From: Planctomycetota bacterium
GTDB taxonomy: Bacteria; Planctomycetota; Phycisphaerae; WQYP01
DNA: 10,379 nucleotides
NCBI GenBank assembly: GCA_021798635.1
Contig: JAJZGH010000184.1
Span: 1-10,379, forward strand
Reading direction: 5' to 3'
The notes under the pieces are model-generated. The model saw only the letters and a program-made list of their open reading frames with translations, did not search any database and was not told the origin of the DNA. The position numbers were made by a program, and so were the translations under genes. This document shows positions 1 to 9,100 of this stretch, in pieces. Numbering within the stretch: position 1 is the first letter of the stretch; the number at the start of each line of letters is the position of its first letter.

Positions 1-1860
1 GGAGGACGGCCCGCTGCCATGGATCGGTTTACTCCAAGTGTCGGCTAGTGCATTGGCGGCCTGGGCAATAGCGGGAAGGTCTCCAGTCGCTACGGCTGAT
101 GGAACATGCCAACGAATATTTCGCAACGCTGCGTTATGCGCGGCGAGATATTTTTGTTTCGCAGCGGCACCCAGAATACTGCTGGTGGATAATATCGGAG
201 AATCGGCATTAGAAGCCGCTTTATCGAGCGTGGCTTGAATGGGAGCCAGTTGTGACAAGGATTTTGACAGCACCACGGCGTACCAGGTGGGCATTTCCTT
301 GACAAGTTTTACGGAGGTCAGGCCGCGGGCCTGCAAATCCAGTAGATTCGGATCAAACCGCAGCCGCAGGGCAAAGGGAATCAGCCCGATCAGAACCGCC
401 AGCCACAGGCCCAGGCCCAGGAAATTTTTCAAACCCGCGCGCGGCGGGGGGCGATTATCCGTGTAGCGTTGGGCGGGTTGCACCTTACCGAGTTTCGGGG
501 GAAATAGCACCAGCAGGGCAGGTAGTACCGTGTAACCGGCCAGCAGGCATAGCAACAATCCGGCACCCGCGATTAATCCCAATTCCGCATCGCCTCTAAA
601 ATGGGTGGTCAACGCCACGAGAAATGCGCCAGCCGCGCCGGCGCAGGATGTGGCTATCGGCGGCCCGGCGTATCGGAACACGCGTGCCCAGATCGCCTGT
701 TGCCTTTCATAACGCCGGGCTTCGCGGCGATAACGCATCATGATCTGAATCAGATAATCCATGCCGATGCCGATCAGGGCAATGACAAACACGGTAGAAA
801 GCAGATTCAATTCGCCGACGAAAATCGTGGCGAATCCAAACGTCCAAGCTATGGCGATGGCCAAGGTGATTCCCGCGGCAACCCCCATCCAGATGGAGCG
901 CAGCATCAGAATCAGGCCGATCAGCACGACGATCATTGCCAGTGTCTCGGCTTTGTCGCTGTCTGACGTGGTAATCCGCATTTCGTCCGCGGCCAGCACG
1001 GGACGACCGGTCATTCCAAACGTAAATTGTGAATGAAAAGCCTTGGTGGACAGGACCATGGCCGCATGGATTTTCTCCAGCGGCAGAGATACCGCAGCCA
1101 GAGAATCAAAGGTAAATCTGGGGTAGACTTTGATCAGCAGTAAATGTTCCGAGCCGTTGCCTGCCTGAATGTAGTAATATCCCGCGGTAGCCGGAGTTGC
1201 GGGGCGTTGGGATGAAAGTGATGGCAAATCCGGAGCAACGGCGACTTTATCGCCATGCTGATTTAGGGCCTGAAGCCAGGATTCGCCAAGCGTTCGAACA
1301 AAGGCAGTCGTTTGCGCGCTGGGTGCCTGTGTGGTCAGGAGCCGCAAAAATCGCTGAATTCGCGTATGGCCAAAGAACGACATCGGTAGATCGGGCTTTT
1401 CTCCCCAGACGGATGCTAATTGCGCCAGGGATTGCGCACCCTTGGCTGCCACCCGCACGTCAGGCCAAGCGGCAAATAACAGAGCCTGATTACCAAGCTG
1501 TTTTAACGGCACGTGGCTGTCCACGGATATAACATACTTGGGTAATTTTCGCAGTGATGCGGTGACCGCATCTGCCGCGGCAATCCATTGGCTAGCCGCC
1601 GGTGCATGGGCCGGATTACGCGCTTTGATGACGATATATGCGGCCTCATTTTCCGGAAACTTCTTAATAAATTGAAGATATTGGTGGAAAAATGCGACAT
1701 GTGAGGAAAAAAGCTTGTTTTGATCCGTGGAAATTCGCAGGCGGGTGCCGGCGAGAAAAGTGCTGATCGCCGCGAGCACCAGCGCTATGCCCAGCACCGT
1801 GCGCGGGTACCGTGTCAGCCGCAACGTGTCCTTCAAAACTCTTCGATGAATTGGACCCAT
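1..1860 (-). CDS. RND/MMPL-family exporter, HpnN-like (C-terminus cut off by window edge)
   Basis: Predicted inner-membrane RND-superfamily exporter of the MMPL branch, the group that includes HpnN, which moves hopanoids towards the outer membrane. The first 620 residues are visible and the frame is open to base 1. Family members are usually about 850-900 residues, so roughly the last quarter is missing. The start is firm: the ATG at 1860 is the only start codon after an in-frame stop at 1897-1899, although no clear Shine-Dalgarno precedes it. A first membrane helix (about residues 20-40) is followed by RISTDQNKL, the usual entry to the large periplasmic porter domain (about 42-305). The family hallmarks are TGRPVLAADE (284-293) and the helix with GIGMDY (364-369), whose Asp is a conserved RND/MMPL position, followed by RYRRE. 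A helix at about 481-500 leads into FDPNLLDLQARGLTSV, the start of the second periplasmic domain. It lies 66 bp behind the aminotransferase gene and is probably cotranscribed with it. The substrate cannot be read from the sequence; a hopanoid or other lipid is inference. Confidence 0.9.
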   Translation of the reverse strand, partial: MGPIHRRVLKDTLRLTRYPRTVLGIALVLAAISTFLAGTRLRISTDQNKLFSSHVAFFHQYLQFIKKFPENEAAYIVIKARNPAHAPAASQWIAAADAVTASLRKLPKYVISVDSHVPLKQLGNQALLFAAWPDVRVAAKGAQSLAQLASVWGEKPDLPMSFFGHTRIQRFLRLLTTQAPSAQTTAFVRTLGESWLQALNQHGDKVAVAPDLPSLSSQRPATPATAGYYYIQAGNGSEHLLLIKVYPRFTFDSLAAVSLPLEKIHAAMVLSTKAFHSQFTFGMTGRPVLAADEMRITTSDSDKAETLAMIVVLIGLILMLRSIWMGVAAGITLAIAIAWTFGFATIFVGELNLLSTVFVIALIGIGMDYLIQIMMRYRREARRYERQQAIWARVFRYAGPPIATSCAGAAGAFLVALTTHFRGDAELGLIAGAGLLLCLLAGYTVLPALLVLFPPKLGKVQPAQRYTDNRPPPRAGLKNFLGLGLWLAVLIGLIPFALRLRFDPNLLDLQARGLTSVKLVKEMPTWYAVVLSKSLSQLAPIQATLDKAASNADSPILSTSSILGAAAKQKYLAAHNAALRNIRWHVPSAVATGDLPAIAQAANALADTWSKPIHGSGPSS

Positions 1861-1926
1861 AAATAATACGCAACGCGGCCCACTAACCGCCAGCCGTTAC
1901 AGCAACAACCGCGGGAGTAACGTCGG

Positions 1927-3312
1927 CTAAGCCTTCACAACATTTTTTGCCAATCCCAATACGGTATCCCACGCGGTTCCAGGAAATTTCTGTGTATCGG
2001 CAAGAACTTCCTGCATGGCTTGCAGGAACCAGTCCATATCCTGTTTTGTGGCCACCAGCGGCGGAAGAAATTTGATCACCTCGGTGTGGTAACCCGCCAC
2101 CTGCGTGAGAATATGGTGCTTTTTCAGCAATGGAATAATGATCATCTGTCCGAACACGCCGAAGTTGAGTTTATGAAGCATGTCCCAAGCGAGACGCAGT
2201 TTCAAGGAATTTTCCGGACGCGCGAAATCAATACCGAACATCAGCCCCTTGCCGCGGACTTCCGTCACAAAGGGGCAGGTTTTGCCGATTTCCGCCAGGC
2301 GCGCCATGGTGTAGCGCCCCAGCTCATCAGCATTTTCCACCAGCTTGTCTTCTTCAATAACCTGTATGCTCGCCAGTGCCGCCGCCATCGCCAGATCATT
2401 TTGGCCAAAGGTATTGGAATGTACCACGCAGCGTTCCATGGAATTAAATACCGCATCCATAATGCGGGGCCGCGTTATCACCGCACCTACGGGGACAAAG
2501 CCGCCGGAAAGCCCTTTGGCCACGCAGATAATGTCCGGCTCTACCTCGGGCCAATGCTGAAAGCAAAACCATTTTCCCGTGCGGCCCATACCGGATTGCA
2601 CTTCATCCACTACCAATAAAGTGCCGGCCTTGCGGCACAGGCGTTGCGCTTCAGCCAAATAGCCATCTGCGACAAGCTCGCAGCTTTTTCCCTGAATAGG
2701 CTCAAGAATAAAGGCCGCAGCATCTTGCTTGGCCAAGGCCTTTTCCAGTGAAACCAGATCGTTAAATGGAACCGCCTCCGTATGCGGCAGCAAATCGCCG
2801 AACCGCTCTCGGAAGAAGTCGGCCCCGTTAATGGCCAGTGATCCGGTGGTCAGCCCGTGAAAAGCATGTTCGCAGTAGATGATTTTTTGCCGGCCCGTGG
2901 CGCAGCGCGAAAATTTTATCGCTGTCTCCACGGTCTCCGTGCCGCTGTTACAGAAAAATACGCGGTCCAATCCGTCCGGCGTATGCCGCACCAGCGCCTC
3001 CGCGGCTAAACCGCTTAAAATACTGCAATCCATGCGCACCAGGTTAGGGCTTTGAGCATCAAGCACTTGCCGCAGCACCTGCCGCACTTTGGGATGATTC
3101 CGCCCGAGCATAAATACGCCCCACCCCGTCAGCAGATCCAGATATTTTGTGCCTGCGCCATCCCAGAGATAACATCCCTCCCCGCGCGTGTAGTTGCGGT
3201 CAAAGCCAATAGTCTTGAGCATTTTTACAAAAGTCGGGTTGATATGATCGGTGTGCAAGTCATATTGTGTTCCACGATGTTGTTCCACCCAAGCGATAAA
3301 ATCTTCATGCAT
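1927..3312 (-). CDS. Class III PLP-dependent aminotransferase
   Basis: Cytosolic fold-type I, class III (ornithine/acetylornithine/GABA-type) aminotransferase that moves an amino group between an amine or amino acid and a keto acid or aldehyde. Residue numbers are from the ATG at 3312 (461 residues, normal for the family). PLP-binding landmarks are NSGTE (122-126), HAFHG (149-153), EPIQG (204-208), DEVQSG (236-241, Asp contacting the PLP ring nitrogen) and the Schiff-base Lys266 in VAKGLSGG, followed by SNTFGQN (299-305). All key residues are present, so it should be active. A TTG two codons upstream (3318) could extend it, but the ATG at 3312 has GAAGGA eight bases ahead and is preferred. 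Its substrate is unknown. The C-terminal FGQMIIIPLLKKHHIL...KFLPPLV pattern resembles aminotransferases of the HpnO type (aminobacteriohopanetriol synthesis), and the HpnN-like exporter next door fits this. An acetylornithine or putrescine aminotransferase is not excluded. Confidence 0.93.
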   Translation of the reverse strand: MHEDFIAWVEQHRGTQYDLHTDHINPTFVKMLKTIGFDRNYTRGEGCYLWDGAGTKYLDLLTGWGVFMLGRNHPKVRQVLRQVLDAQSPNLVRMDCSILSGLAAEALVRHTPDGLDRVFFCNSGTETVETAIKFSRCATGRQKIIYCEHAFHGLTTGSLAINGADFFRERFGDLLPHTEAVPFNDLVSLEKALAKQDAAAFILEPIQGKSCELVADGYLAEAQRLCRKAGTLLVVDEVQSGMGRTGKWFCFQHWPEVEPDIICVAKGLSGGFVPVGAVITRPRIMDAVFNSMERCVVHSNTFGQNDLAMAAALASIQVIEEDKLVENADELGRYTMARLAEIGKTCPFVTEVRGKGLMFGIDFARPENSLKLRLAWDMLHKLNFGVFGQMIIIPLLKKHHILTQVAGYHTEVIKFLPPLVATKQDMDWFLQAMQEVLADTQKFPGTAWDTVLGLAKNVVKA

Positions 3313-3320
3313 TATCAATA

Positions 3321-3326
3321 TCCTTC
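3321..3326 (-). promoter_or_regulatory. Ribosome binding site deciding the aminotransferase start
   Basis: On the minus strand GAAGGA lies eight bases before the ATG at 3312-3310. It is one of the few good Shine-Dalgarno matches in the window and favours that ATG over the in-frame TTG at 3318. Confidence 0.6.
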
Positions 3327-3391
3327 ATGCCGACACCAGTCGCATCCGGGAGCCTATCCCGGCCATTACCCGGACAAACTCCAAGCAGGGA

Positions 3392-3421
3392 ATTATACGC
3401 CCCGCAGTGGAAAAATGAAAA
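3392..3421 (-). promoter_or_regulatory. Candidate sigma-70-type promoter for the aminotransferase/exporter unit
   Basis: On the minus strand there is a perfect TATAAT (3397-3392). An 18-bp spacer separates it from TTTTCA (3421-3416), which matches four of six bases of the -35 consensus. Transcription would start near 3385, giving a leader of about 72 nt. It sits in the 170-bp gap between the M48 gene and the aminotransferase, the only sizeable gap between minus-strand coding genes. That location supports a separate unit here. I saw no convincing terminator hairpin for the upstream M48 gene in the rest of the gap, only T-rich stretches on the minus strand (3425-3411) without a stem before them. 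Confidence 0.45.
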
Positions 3422-3482
3422 AATGCGTTCAGCGAGGGGGTCAGTTTTCTCCTGTGCGGGTGAGGCTCCGGCCGATGGGAAA

Positions 3483-4985
3483 CTAACCCCGAACTCCGGC
3501 GGCCCATAGGGTCAGCGCGGCTCCGGTTGCGGCGGCGATCAAAATGGCGGTGCGCATCAGCCAGATGCGGCGGGCGAATTGCTTTTGCTTGTGCGGTGAT
3601 TCCGCCAGTGCGGCCAGCAGGTTTACCCGATTTTGCATGCTCGGATGCATCCATCCCGCACGATCACGTGGCCGATTGGCGATGCCCACCAACATGGTCA
3701 GGCTTTCAGAAAAAATTCTGGCTCCGGCCTGGGCCGGCGTCTCCTGAGTGATCATGGTAACTTCATCCGCGTGCGGCGTAGAGCTGACGGTGTCGGCGGG
3801 TTGTAAGTATTCCGCTGCACAAGCTACCGGCACCTGCACGGTGGCACCCACGCGGTCGGCAATATGCCGGGCGGCAAACCAATCGGCCTGGTGTTCGCAT
3901 AATCGGCTCACCTGAGAAAAGCCGAAGACCAGCAGCAGGCCCACAATTGAAAAATTCAGCAGCATGGCCGTGTTATCGCTTAATGACCAATAATTTCCGG
4001 CCCCCAGAGATATTCCTGTTCCCAATAGATCGGCGGCGGTAAAGGTCAGCAGGTACCACCAGATATGCCGATGGTATCCATGTCCAACTTCATGCGCAAA
4101 GACCGCCTCCACCTGTTGGGGCTCCAGGCGTTCCAGAAGCAGGTCTGTAAGCAGAAAATATCGGCACCAGGGCAGCAATCCCAGGATCGCCGCATTGGGA
4201 ATCCGGTAATAGGTGTTCCATATTCGTATATCCATGAAGCCAACTTTTTTGCGGCGGGATAAATCCTCCAGCCGCGTGCGCAGCGGCCCGGACGGAAGCC
4301 GGGTTGTCCGCCAATAACGCACGATGATCGCCGGCAAAACCAGAAAGAGAACCATCGCCGGCAGCAGCGATGCGATGGCCGACCAATTCCCCAGATTCAG
4401 ACGCTGCAACATCGCGGTAAAGGGAATAGTCAGCAGATCAAACCCCAGCAGCACCACCAGCAATGACATGCCATGACGAAATTGCATATCCACGTATTGC
4501 ATGCGGGAAGGCAGGGCATGCGTTGGTAAATCCTCATCCGGCTGGGAAAGTTCAGCGAGGTTGTGCATCCGCACTTCCAGCGGATATTCCAGGTACCATA
4601 TCGCCAGCCATGTCGCCACCGGAGCGATCAGCCAGATTACCGATGACAGCATCGGAATATGGTGTGTATTCCAGTGGTATTTAACCAGGTAGCCGAACCC
4701 GAATAACCACAAATCAGCGGCCAGCAGCATGATGTTGAACGCAGTCAGCCGGCGGAGAGCGTTTTGAATGGCACCGGCGGCTTCAAAAGTTGAGATTCGG
4801 CCGGTACGGAGATGTTGATCCAGGCGTGCAAAGCGACGTTGGCCCCGAATCAGCAATGCGCCATGGGCCAGGATGACCAGCAGAACAACCATGAACGGGG
4901 AAAGGTGAAGTGGCGGGCGCTGGGGGGCACTGTCATATGCGGCGACCATCAAGAGAAGAATAATAACCTGCAACGGAGCAATCAT
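3483..4985 (-). CDS. M48-family integral-membrane zinc metallopeptidase
   Basis: Membrane-embedded zinc endopeptidase of the HtpX/Ste24/Oma1 type (family M48), which cleaves or clears damaged or misassembled membrane and envelope proteins. The 500-residue product has the zinc motif HEVGH (298-302; two His ligands and catalytic Glu299). The third ligand is Glu364 in CEHQAD (ExxxD), and there is a family-typical MHPSMQNRVNLL segment (446-457). Hydrophobic segments near 2-16, 30-47, 82-102, 112-132, 172-195, 205-223, 338-357 and 475-497 make it polytopic, unlike soluble periplasmic M48 enzymes such as BepA. All catalytic residues are present. The start is ATG with a weak GGA upstream. It is larger than HtpX (about 290 residues) and nearer Ste24p in size, with about 290 mostly hydrophobic residues before the active site. 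It is third in the lptD cluster, 42 bp behind the barrel gene, so a role in outer-membrane quality control is plausible but inferred. Confidence 0.93.
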   Translation of the reverse strand: MIAPLQVIILLLMVAAYDSAPQRPPLHLSPFMVVLLVILAHGALLIRGQRRFARLDQHLRTGRISTFEAAGAIQNALRRLTAFNIMLLAADLWLFGFGYLVKYHWNTHHIPMLSSVIWLIAPVATWLAIWYLEYPLEVRMHNLAELSQPDEDLPTHALPSRMQYVDMQFRHGMSLLVVLLGFDLLTIPFTAMLQRLNLGNWSAIASLLPAMVLFLVLPAIIVRYWRTTRLPSGPLRTRLEDLSRRKKVGFMDIRIWNTYYRIPNAAILGLLPWCRYFLLTDLLLERLEPQQVEAVFAHEVGHGYHRHIWWYLLTFTAADLLGTGISLGAGNYWSLSDNTAMLLNFSIVGLLLVFGFSQVSRLCEHQADWFAARHIADRVGATVQVPVACAAEYLQPADTVSSTPHADEVTMITQETPAQAGARIFSESLTMLVGIANRPRDRAGWMHPSMQNRVNLLAALAESPHKQKQFARRIWLMRTAILIAAATGAALTLWAAGVRG

Positions 4986-5027
4986 TATTCCATACTACCC
5001 GAATTACACTGCCGACGTAAAAGCGGT

Positions 5028-6086
5028 TTAATAACTCATGCGGATGAACAATCCCAGAATTGTCGCGTCACTGTGGGTCCCGGCCGGCTGAGCATACCGA
5101 GTTCCCGCAAAAATGCTGTTGATCACAGCTCCAACTTCATAATGGCCCCGGTCCGCGGGAATATGAAATATTCCGTTTAACGGATAGGTCAGGATCGTGC
5201 CGACAAACGTGCCCAGATAGCCGTCCCGATAGCTTCGCTGGTTGACATCCAGTCGCTTTTCATCATGAATAAATGAAACGCTCAACGGCGAATAAATTGT
5301 CAGGCCGCCGGTGTTCGGAACCACAAAAATCGGATTCATTCCCACTTCAAAGTATTGCCCCGCTCCGCTGGTGTAGTAGGCACCGTCATAATCAAAGCCG
5401 ACAAGCACAAAGGGGTGAAACGCGAATTGACCAAAATAGCGATCGTCATTGATACTCAGGCGAATGTACGCCTCCTGGCTGTCAGCCTGCCCGTGGCTAA
5501 TGATCGTGTTAGCCAGAGGTTCGCCATGCGGCACAAAATATTGGCTCACGGGGGTTATATAATTCGTATAGCCGGTATCAAAGCGGAAAATGTCCATGAT
5601 GTCATATTGATACCCGATGGTAACATCGGCTTCAGTAAAACTGCTGGAGGGAACATATCCGACATTGCCGCCGGCAACCGGTCTGCCTGCGATTCCCCGC
5701 GATAATGCATTGATGTAGGGATTGCGAATATCGTAAGAATAATCTTCAAATGTCCGAAGGTAGACCGATCCCCATTTTTTTAAGCTTAAACTGATGCGCG
5801 TCATATTTTGCAAATTGGGGCGGTTAGGCGATACATCATGATAGCGAAACCAGTAGTCATTGAAGTACCCGAAGAGTGTAGTAATGTGCCACGCCTGCTT
5901 GTGTACGTGATAGGCGGCCAGCGAGGGGATCATTCTGTTCGTTTCTTCCACGTTGGCCGGATTGTCCGCACCGAAGCTGGGCGTCGGCAAGGGCATCATG
6001 CCATTATCAACCCCTGCGGCCATAACGGGCCCGGAGGCCAAGCCGGCCGCAAGAAATAACCCCAAGATCGCATTCTTGTCAGTCAT
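5028..6086 (-). CDS. Putative outer-membrane beta-barrel protein of unknown function
   Basis: I do not recognise this 352-residue protein. It starts with a probable Sec signal peptide: a short charged n-region (MTDKN), a hydrophobic core (residues 6-21) and a signal-peptidase-type VMA cleavage site after about residue 23. The mature part is rich in Tyr, Phe, Gly, Asp and Asn, contains no cysteine, and shows alternating polar/aromatic stretches typical of amphipathic beta-strands, for example around 96-120, 150-172, 204-235 and 315-330. It ends in FIRMSY, and a C-terminal aromatic residue is a usual recognition feature for the BAM assembly machinery. Together these suggest an outer-membrane barrel of perhaps 12-16 strands. 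It follows lptD by 32 bp and precedes the M48 gene by 42 bp, so all three are probably one transcript. The ATG at 6086 has only a weak G-rich sequence upstream. Porin, lipid transporter and LPS-modifying enzyme remain open; no catalytic motif is evident. Confidence 0.8.
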   Translation of the reverse strand: MTDKNAILGLFLAAGLASGPVMAAGVDNGMMPLPTPSFGADNPANVEETNRMIPSLAAYHVHKQAWHITTLFGYFNDYWFRYHDVSPNRPNLQNMTRISLSLKKWGSVYLRTFEDYSYDIRNPYINALSRGIAGRPVAGGNVGYVPSSSFTEADVTIGYQYDIMDIFRFDTGYTNYITPVSQYFVPHGEPLANTIISHGQADSQEAYIRLSINDDRYFGQFAFHPFVLVGFDYDGAYYTSGAGQYFEVGMNPIFVVPNTGGLTIYSPLSVSFIHDEKRLDVNQRSYRDGYLGTFVGTILTYPLNGIFHIPADRGHYEVGAVINSIFAGTRYAQPAGTHSDATILGLFIRMSY

Positions 6087-6118
6087 AAACTATTACCCCA
6101 CACGATTTCCCACGCGCC

Positions 6119-9100
6119 TTACGGCGCGACAGCCTGCAACGCCCGCTGATTGGTAATGCCCGCTTGCGGGAAGCCCGCCGGCCAAAGGCTTACCATGGCA
6201 GCGGTGGTAGCAGTATCAGCATTATAGGCCACTGTTATGCCGACATAAAACCGTGGAATTTCACGTACCACCGTAAAATCCGTGGTGACATTATGGCTTA
6301 GGGCAAAATCATAACTTTCCGAAGCGGCAATGGTGTATTTGCGTGTGAGCTTATAGGAAATCGCCGCCGTCCACTGATCAGAATCGACTGCCCGGATATA
6401 CCGATTTCCCAAGAAGTAACTTAAATTCGGTGATTGGTTAACTTCTACGCCCGAGTCGAGTTGCTCAAGCTGTTGCAAATCAATATTCCAGCTTTCATCC
6501 GCCAGGAATTCGACATTGGCACCAATTCGCCAGGAAAAATTGGCATCAATGCTGTCGGCAATCTGGCTTAATTCCGGGCGGCTCCAGTCATAGTAGCCGA
6601 TCAGCGGATTGCCAAAATCACTGGTGGAAAATGGTGCGCCTGCATATTGCGGGTTATTGGGATCAAATGGCCCGGATAAATTATGATTCCAAAAAACGTC
6701 CGCCGCCACATTAAATGTGATCCAGTCCACAATCTGACGGTGACCTTTGCGTCCACGCTTGGTTTGCAGGGTTTGCCGCAAAGCAAATTCCGCTCCGCTG
6801 GCATCGGTAATGCCTTCCACATTGCGGTCAAAGGGTTGCAGATACCCTTGCTGCACATTGGCACCGGTGGCAAACATGCTGACCTCTGGCTCAATAATAT
6901 GCCGCAACTGATCAACATCCAGTAGATCTGACTTCACATTCGGATACACCTTCCATAACGTAGTGGAACTGCGAAACCCGACGGTTCCCCAAGCCCGCGT
7001 TGTGCCGCCGCCTAACTGATTGTCAACCACCGGGAAACTCGTGTCCCAATACGTCAAGCGTCCGCTGACAAACGGGTCAAATTGCACCGGTCCCACGGCC
7101 ATGGGAAAATCGATTTCCTGCCGTGAGTCCAATCGTGCGACAGGTTGATCGGTCCAGCCGTTGCTCAAGTAATATTGCGAGAATGTTTCATTGGGATTTA
7201 AACCCGGAAAATTCAATTCCAACGCCCGCACGCCCGAAGTCGTGTTGCTGAATTGATCGTTGATGATTCCGCCGCTGCTGTCACTGAAATACGTGAACAG
7301 GCCCAGGATTTTATCGCCCTCGCGGTAATAATGCACTTCAGGATAGCGCTGCACGGAATATTCATTATTTTCCAAATCCGCATTGGTTATAAAGCCGGTC
7401 AGATTCCATTTCCCCAGTGCGGTAAATGCCTCCGTATCATGCTGCTGTTTGACATAAATGGAGGTTTGTTGCTCCGGAGCCGAGGAATAGATGTTTTGAA
7501 AATACTGCTCAAGATAATTCGGATCGGAAACGTAACTTCCTTCCACCGCCACGGTCCACTGGTTCGAAAGCTGCTGCATGTGCCGGAAGGAAATATAGCC
7601 GCGGGTGTGCTGACTGACCGGTAAATTATCTCGATTGGCTCCAAGTTGATCTGTGCCCGTGTCATATATTAACGCGCTATTCACCACGCCGTGGATTCCG
7701 TCAATATTGTATCGCGCGTTGACCCCTGTGGACGGTCCGCGGCTGGAGTACTCATTAAAGTTAACATCCGCTTCTACGCCGCCCGGCGGTGTGATTCCCA
7801 TTAATGCCAGCAGATTCCAATCGGTTTGCACCGTGGTGCCGAAAATGCTGGAGTTGCCGACGCTGATTGATTTTAACGGCGACGGATTCTGCTGTGTGGT
7901 GCCTGTAACATACGGCCAATAGAAAAACGGTACCCCCAGAAAACTGGCCGTGGTATTGGTGGCGGAAAAGGCATAATACGCGGTTTTAGGTTTGGTGCCC
8001 GGCGGAGCTGGCGCTGCGACACTGCGCACTGTCATAGCACCGGCGCCGATATAATAGTGCGGCTGATAAAATTCATCCGTCGACAATTTCACCGATTTGG
8101 CTTCAAATTGCCCCTGCGCCAGTTGAATGATTTCCTTAGCCCGCATGTACAAAGGCGAATTGGCCTGAACATCTTCCGAACTTAACACCGCATGAAGCAG
8201 GATCGCGCGATTCGTCGTGAAATCAAAATATACTTCATTTGCATGCAGCGTCTGCTGCCCGTATGTGACCGTTACATCGCCCTCAAGGTAGACGCCCTGT
8301 ACTTTGCGCGCAAAGGGGGCCGATTGTGGATTTGCGGTTTTTTTACCGCTTGCGCCCTGATGCCCCGCCGCACTGAACATAACCGCATTGTTGGCGCGCA
8401 ACTCAAGAGCGTTATGGCCGGGCACTTGTCTGAACAGATAGAATTCACCCTTGGCCACCGTCAGGCGTTGATCTCCAATAACTTCCTCTTTGATGATGTT
8501 GCCCGTGGCCATAACAGTGGGCGTCGGCGACGGGGTAACGGCAGGTTTTGGCGGCACGACTTTAGATGCCGATGTCGCTTTTACCGGTGCCACGGGAATC
8601 GGTGCCACCGGCACACGCGAGCCGCCCGCAAACCAGCCGTTGCGCAAGGCCAGTTCGGTCGGCGATATTTCAATGTTTGGAATCGCCATCTGTCCCTGCG
8701 GTGCCGCGGCCAATTTGTCAATAAGTTTTCGTCCGCGAATCACCAGAGCATTTTTTGATTCGTCGCGGGCAAGCGGCGGCGGCCCGGATAATCGCACGCG
8801 TGAGGTAATGCGAGTGGTTACCAGCATTTCATTGGCGGTGCTCACCGCCGCATTCATAGCACCTTCACGGATTACCACATGCCCCGCCAGAAATATCCGC
8901 ACCTTAAAAAATCCGGACTGCTGCTGCCCCTGCCGATACAACCAGATGACCGCATGATCCGCCGAGAGCCGGCGATACCCGACATGCACCCGCACGTGCC
9001 CCGCAGCCAAAAGATGTAGAGTTCCCGCATTATTTTGCCACGTGGTGGTATGCTCCGCCGCCACCACCAGCGGCACGCCAATGGTGCCCGTGGGTTTAAG

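Noticed and set aside
601..966. Plus-strand 121-codon frame rich in His, Gln and Asp, the only sizeable listed frame in this part
   Set aside because: The minus strand is open across the whole region as an MMPL/RND protein with family motifs; the plus-strand frame is its shadow.
2020..2619. 199-codon plus-strand open frame opposite the aminotransferase gene
   Set aside because: It lies wholly antisense to a gene with clear catalytic motifs, its translation has no recognisable domain, and its composition is that of a shadow frame.
3411..3425. T-rich run on the minus strand after the M48 gene as an intrinsic terminator
   Set aside because: No stable GC-rich stem lies directly before it; part of the run also serves as the candidate -35 element.
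8192..8758. 188-codon plus-strand open frame opposite lptD, with Arg/Gly/His-rich sequence
   Set aside because: It is antisense to the Pro/Ala-rich linker and OstA modules of LptD. The odd composition is explained by that GC-rich linker read backwards.
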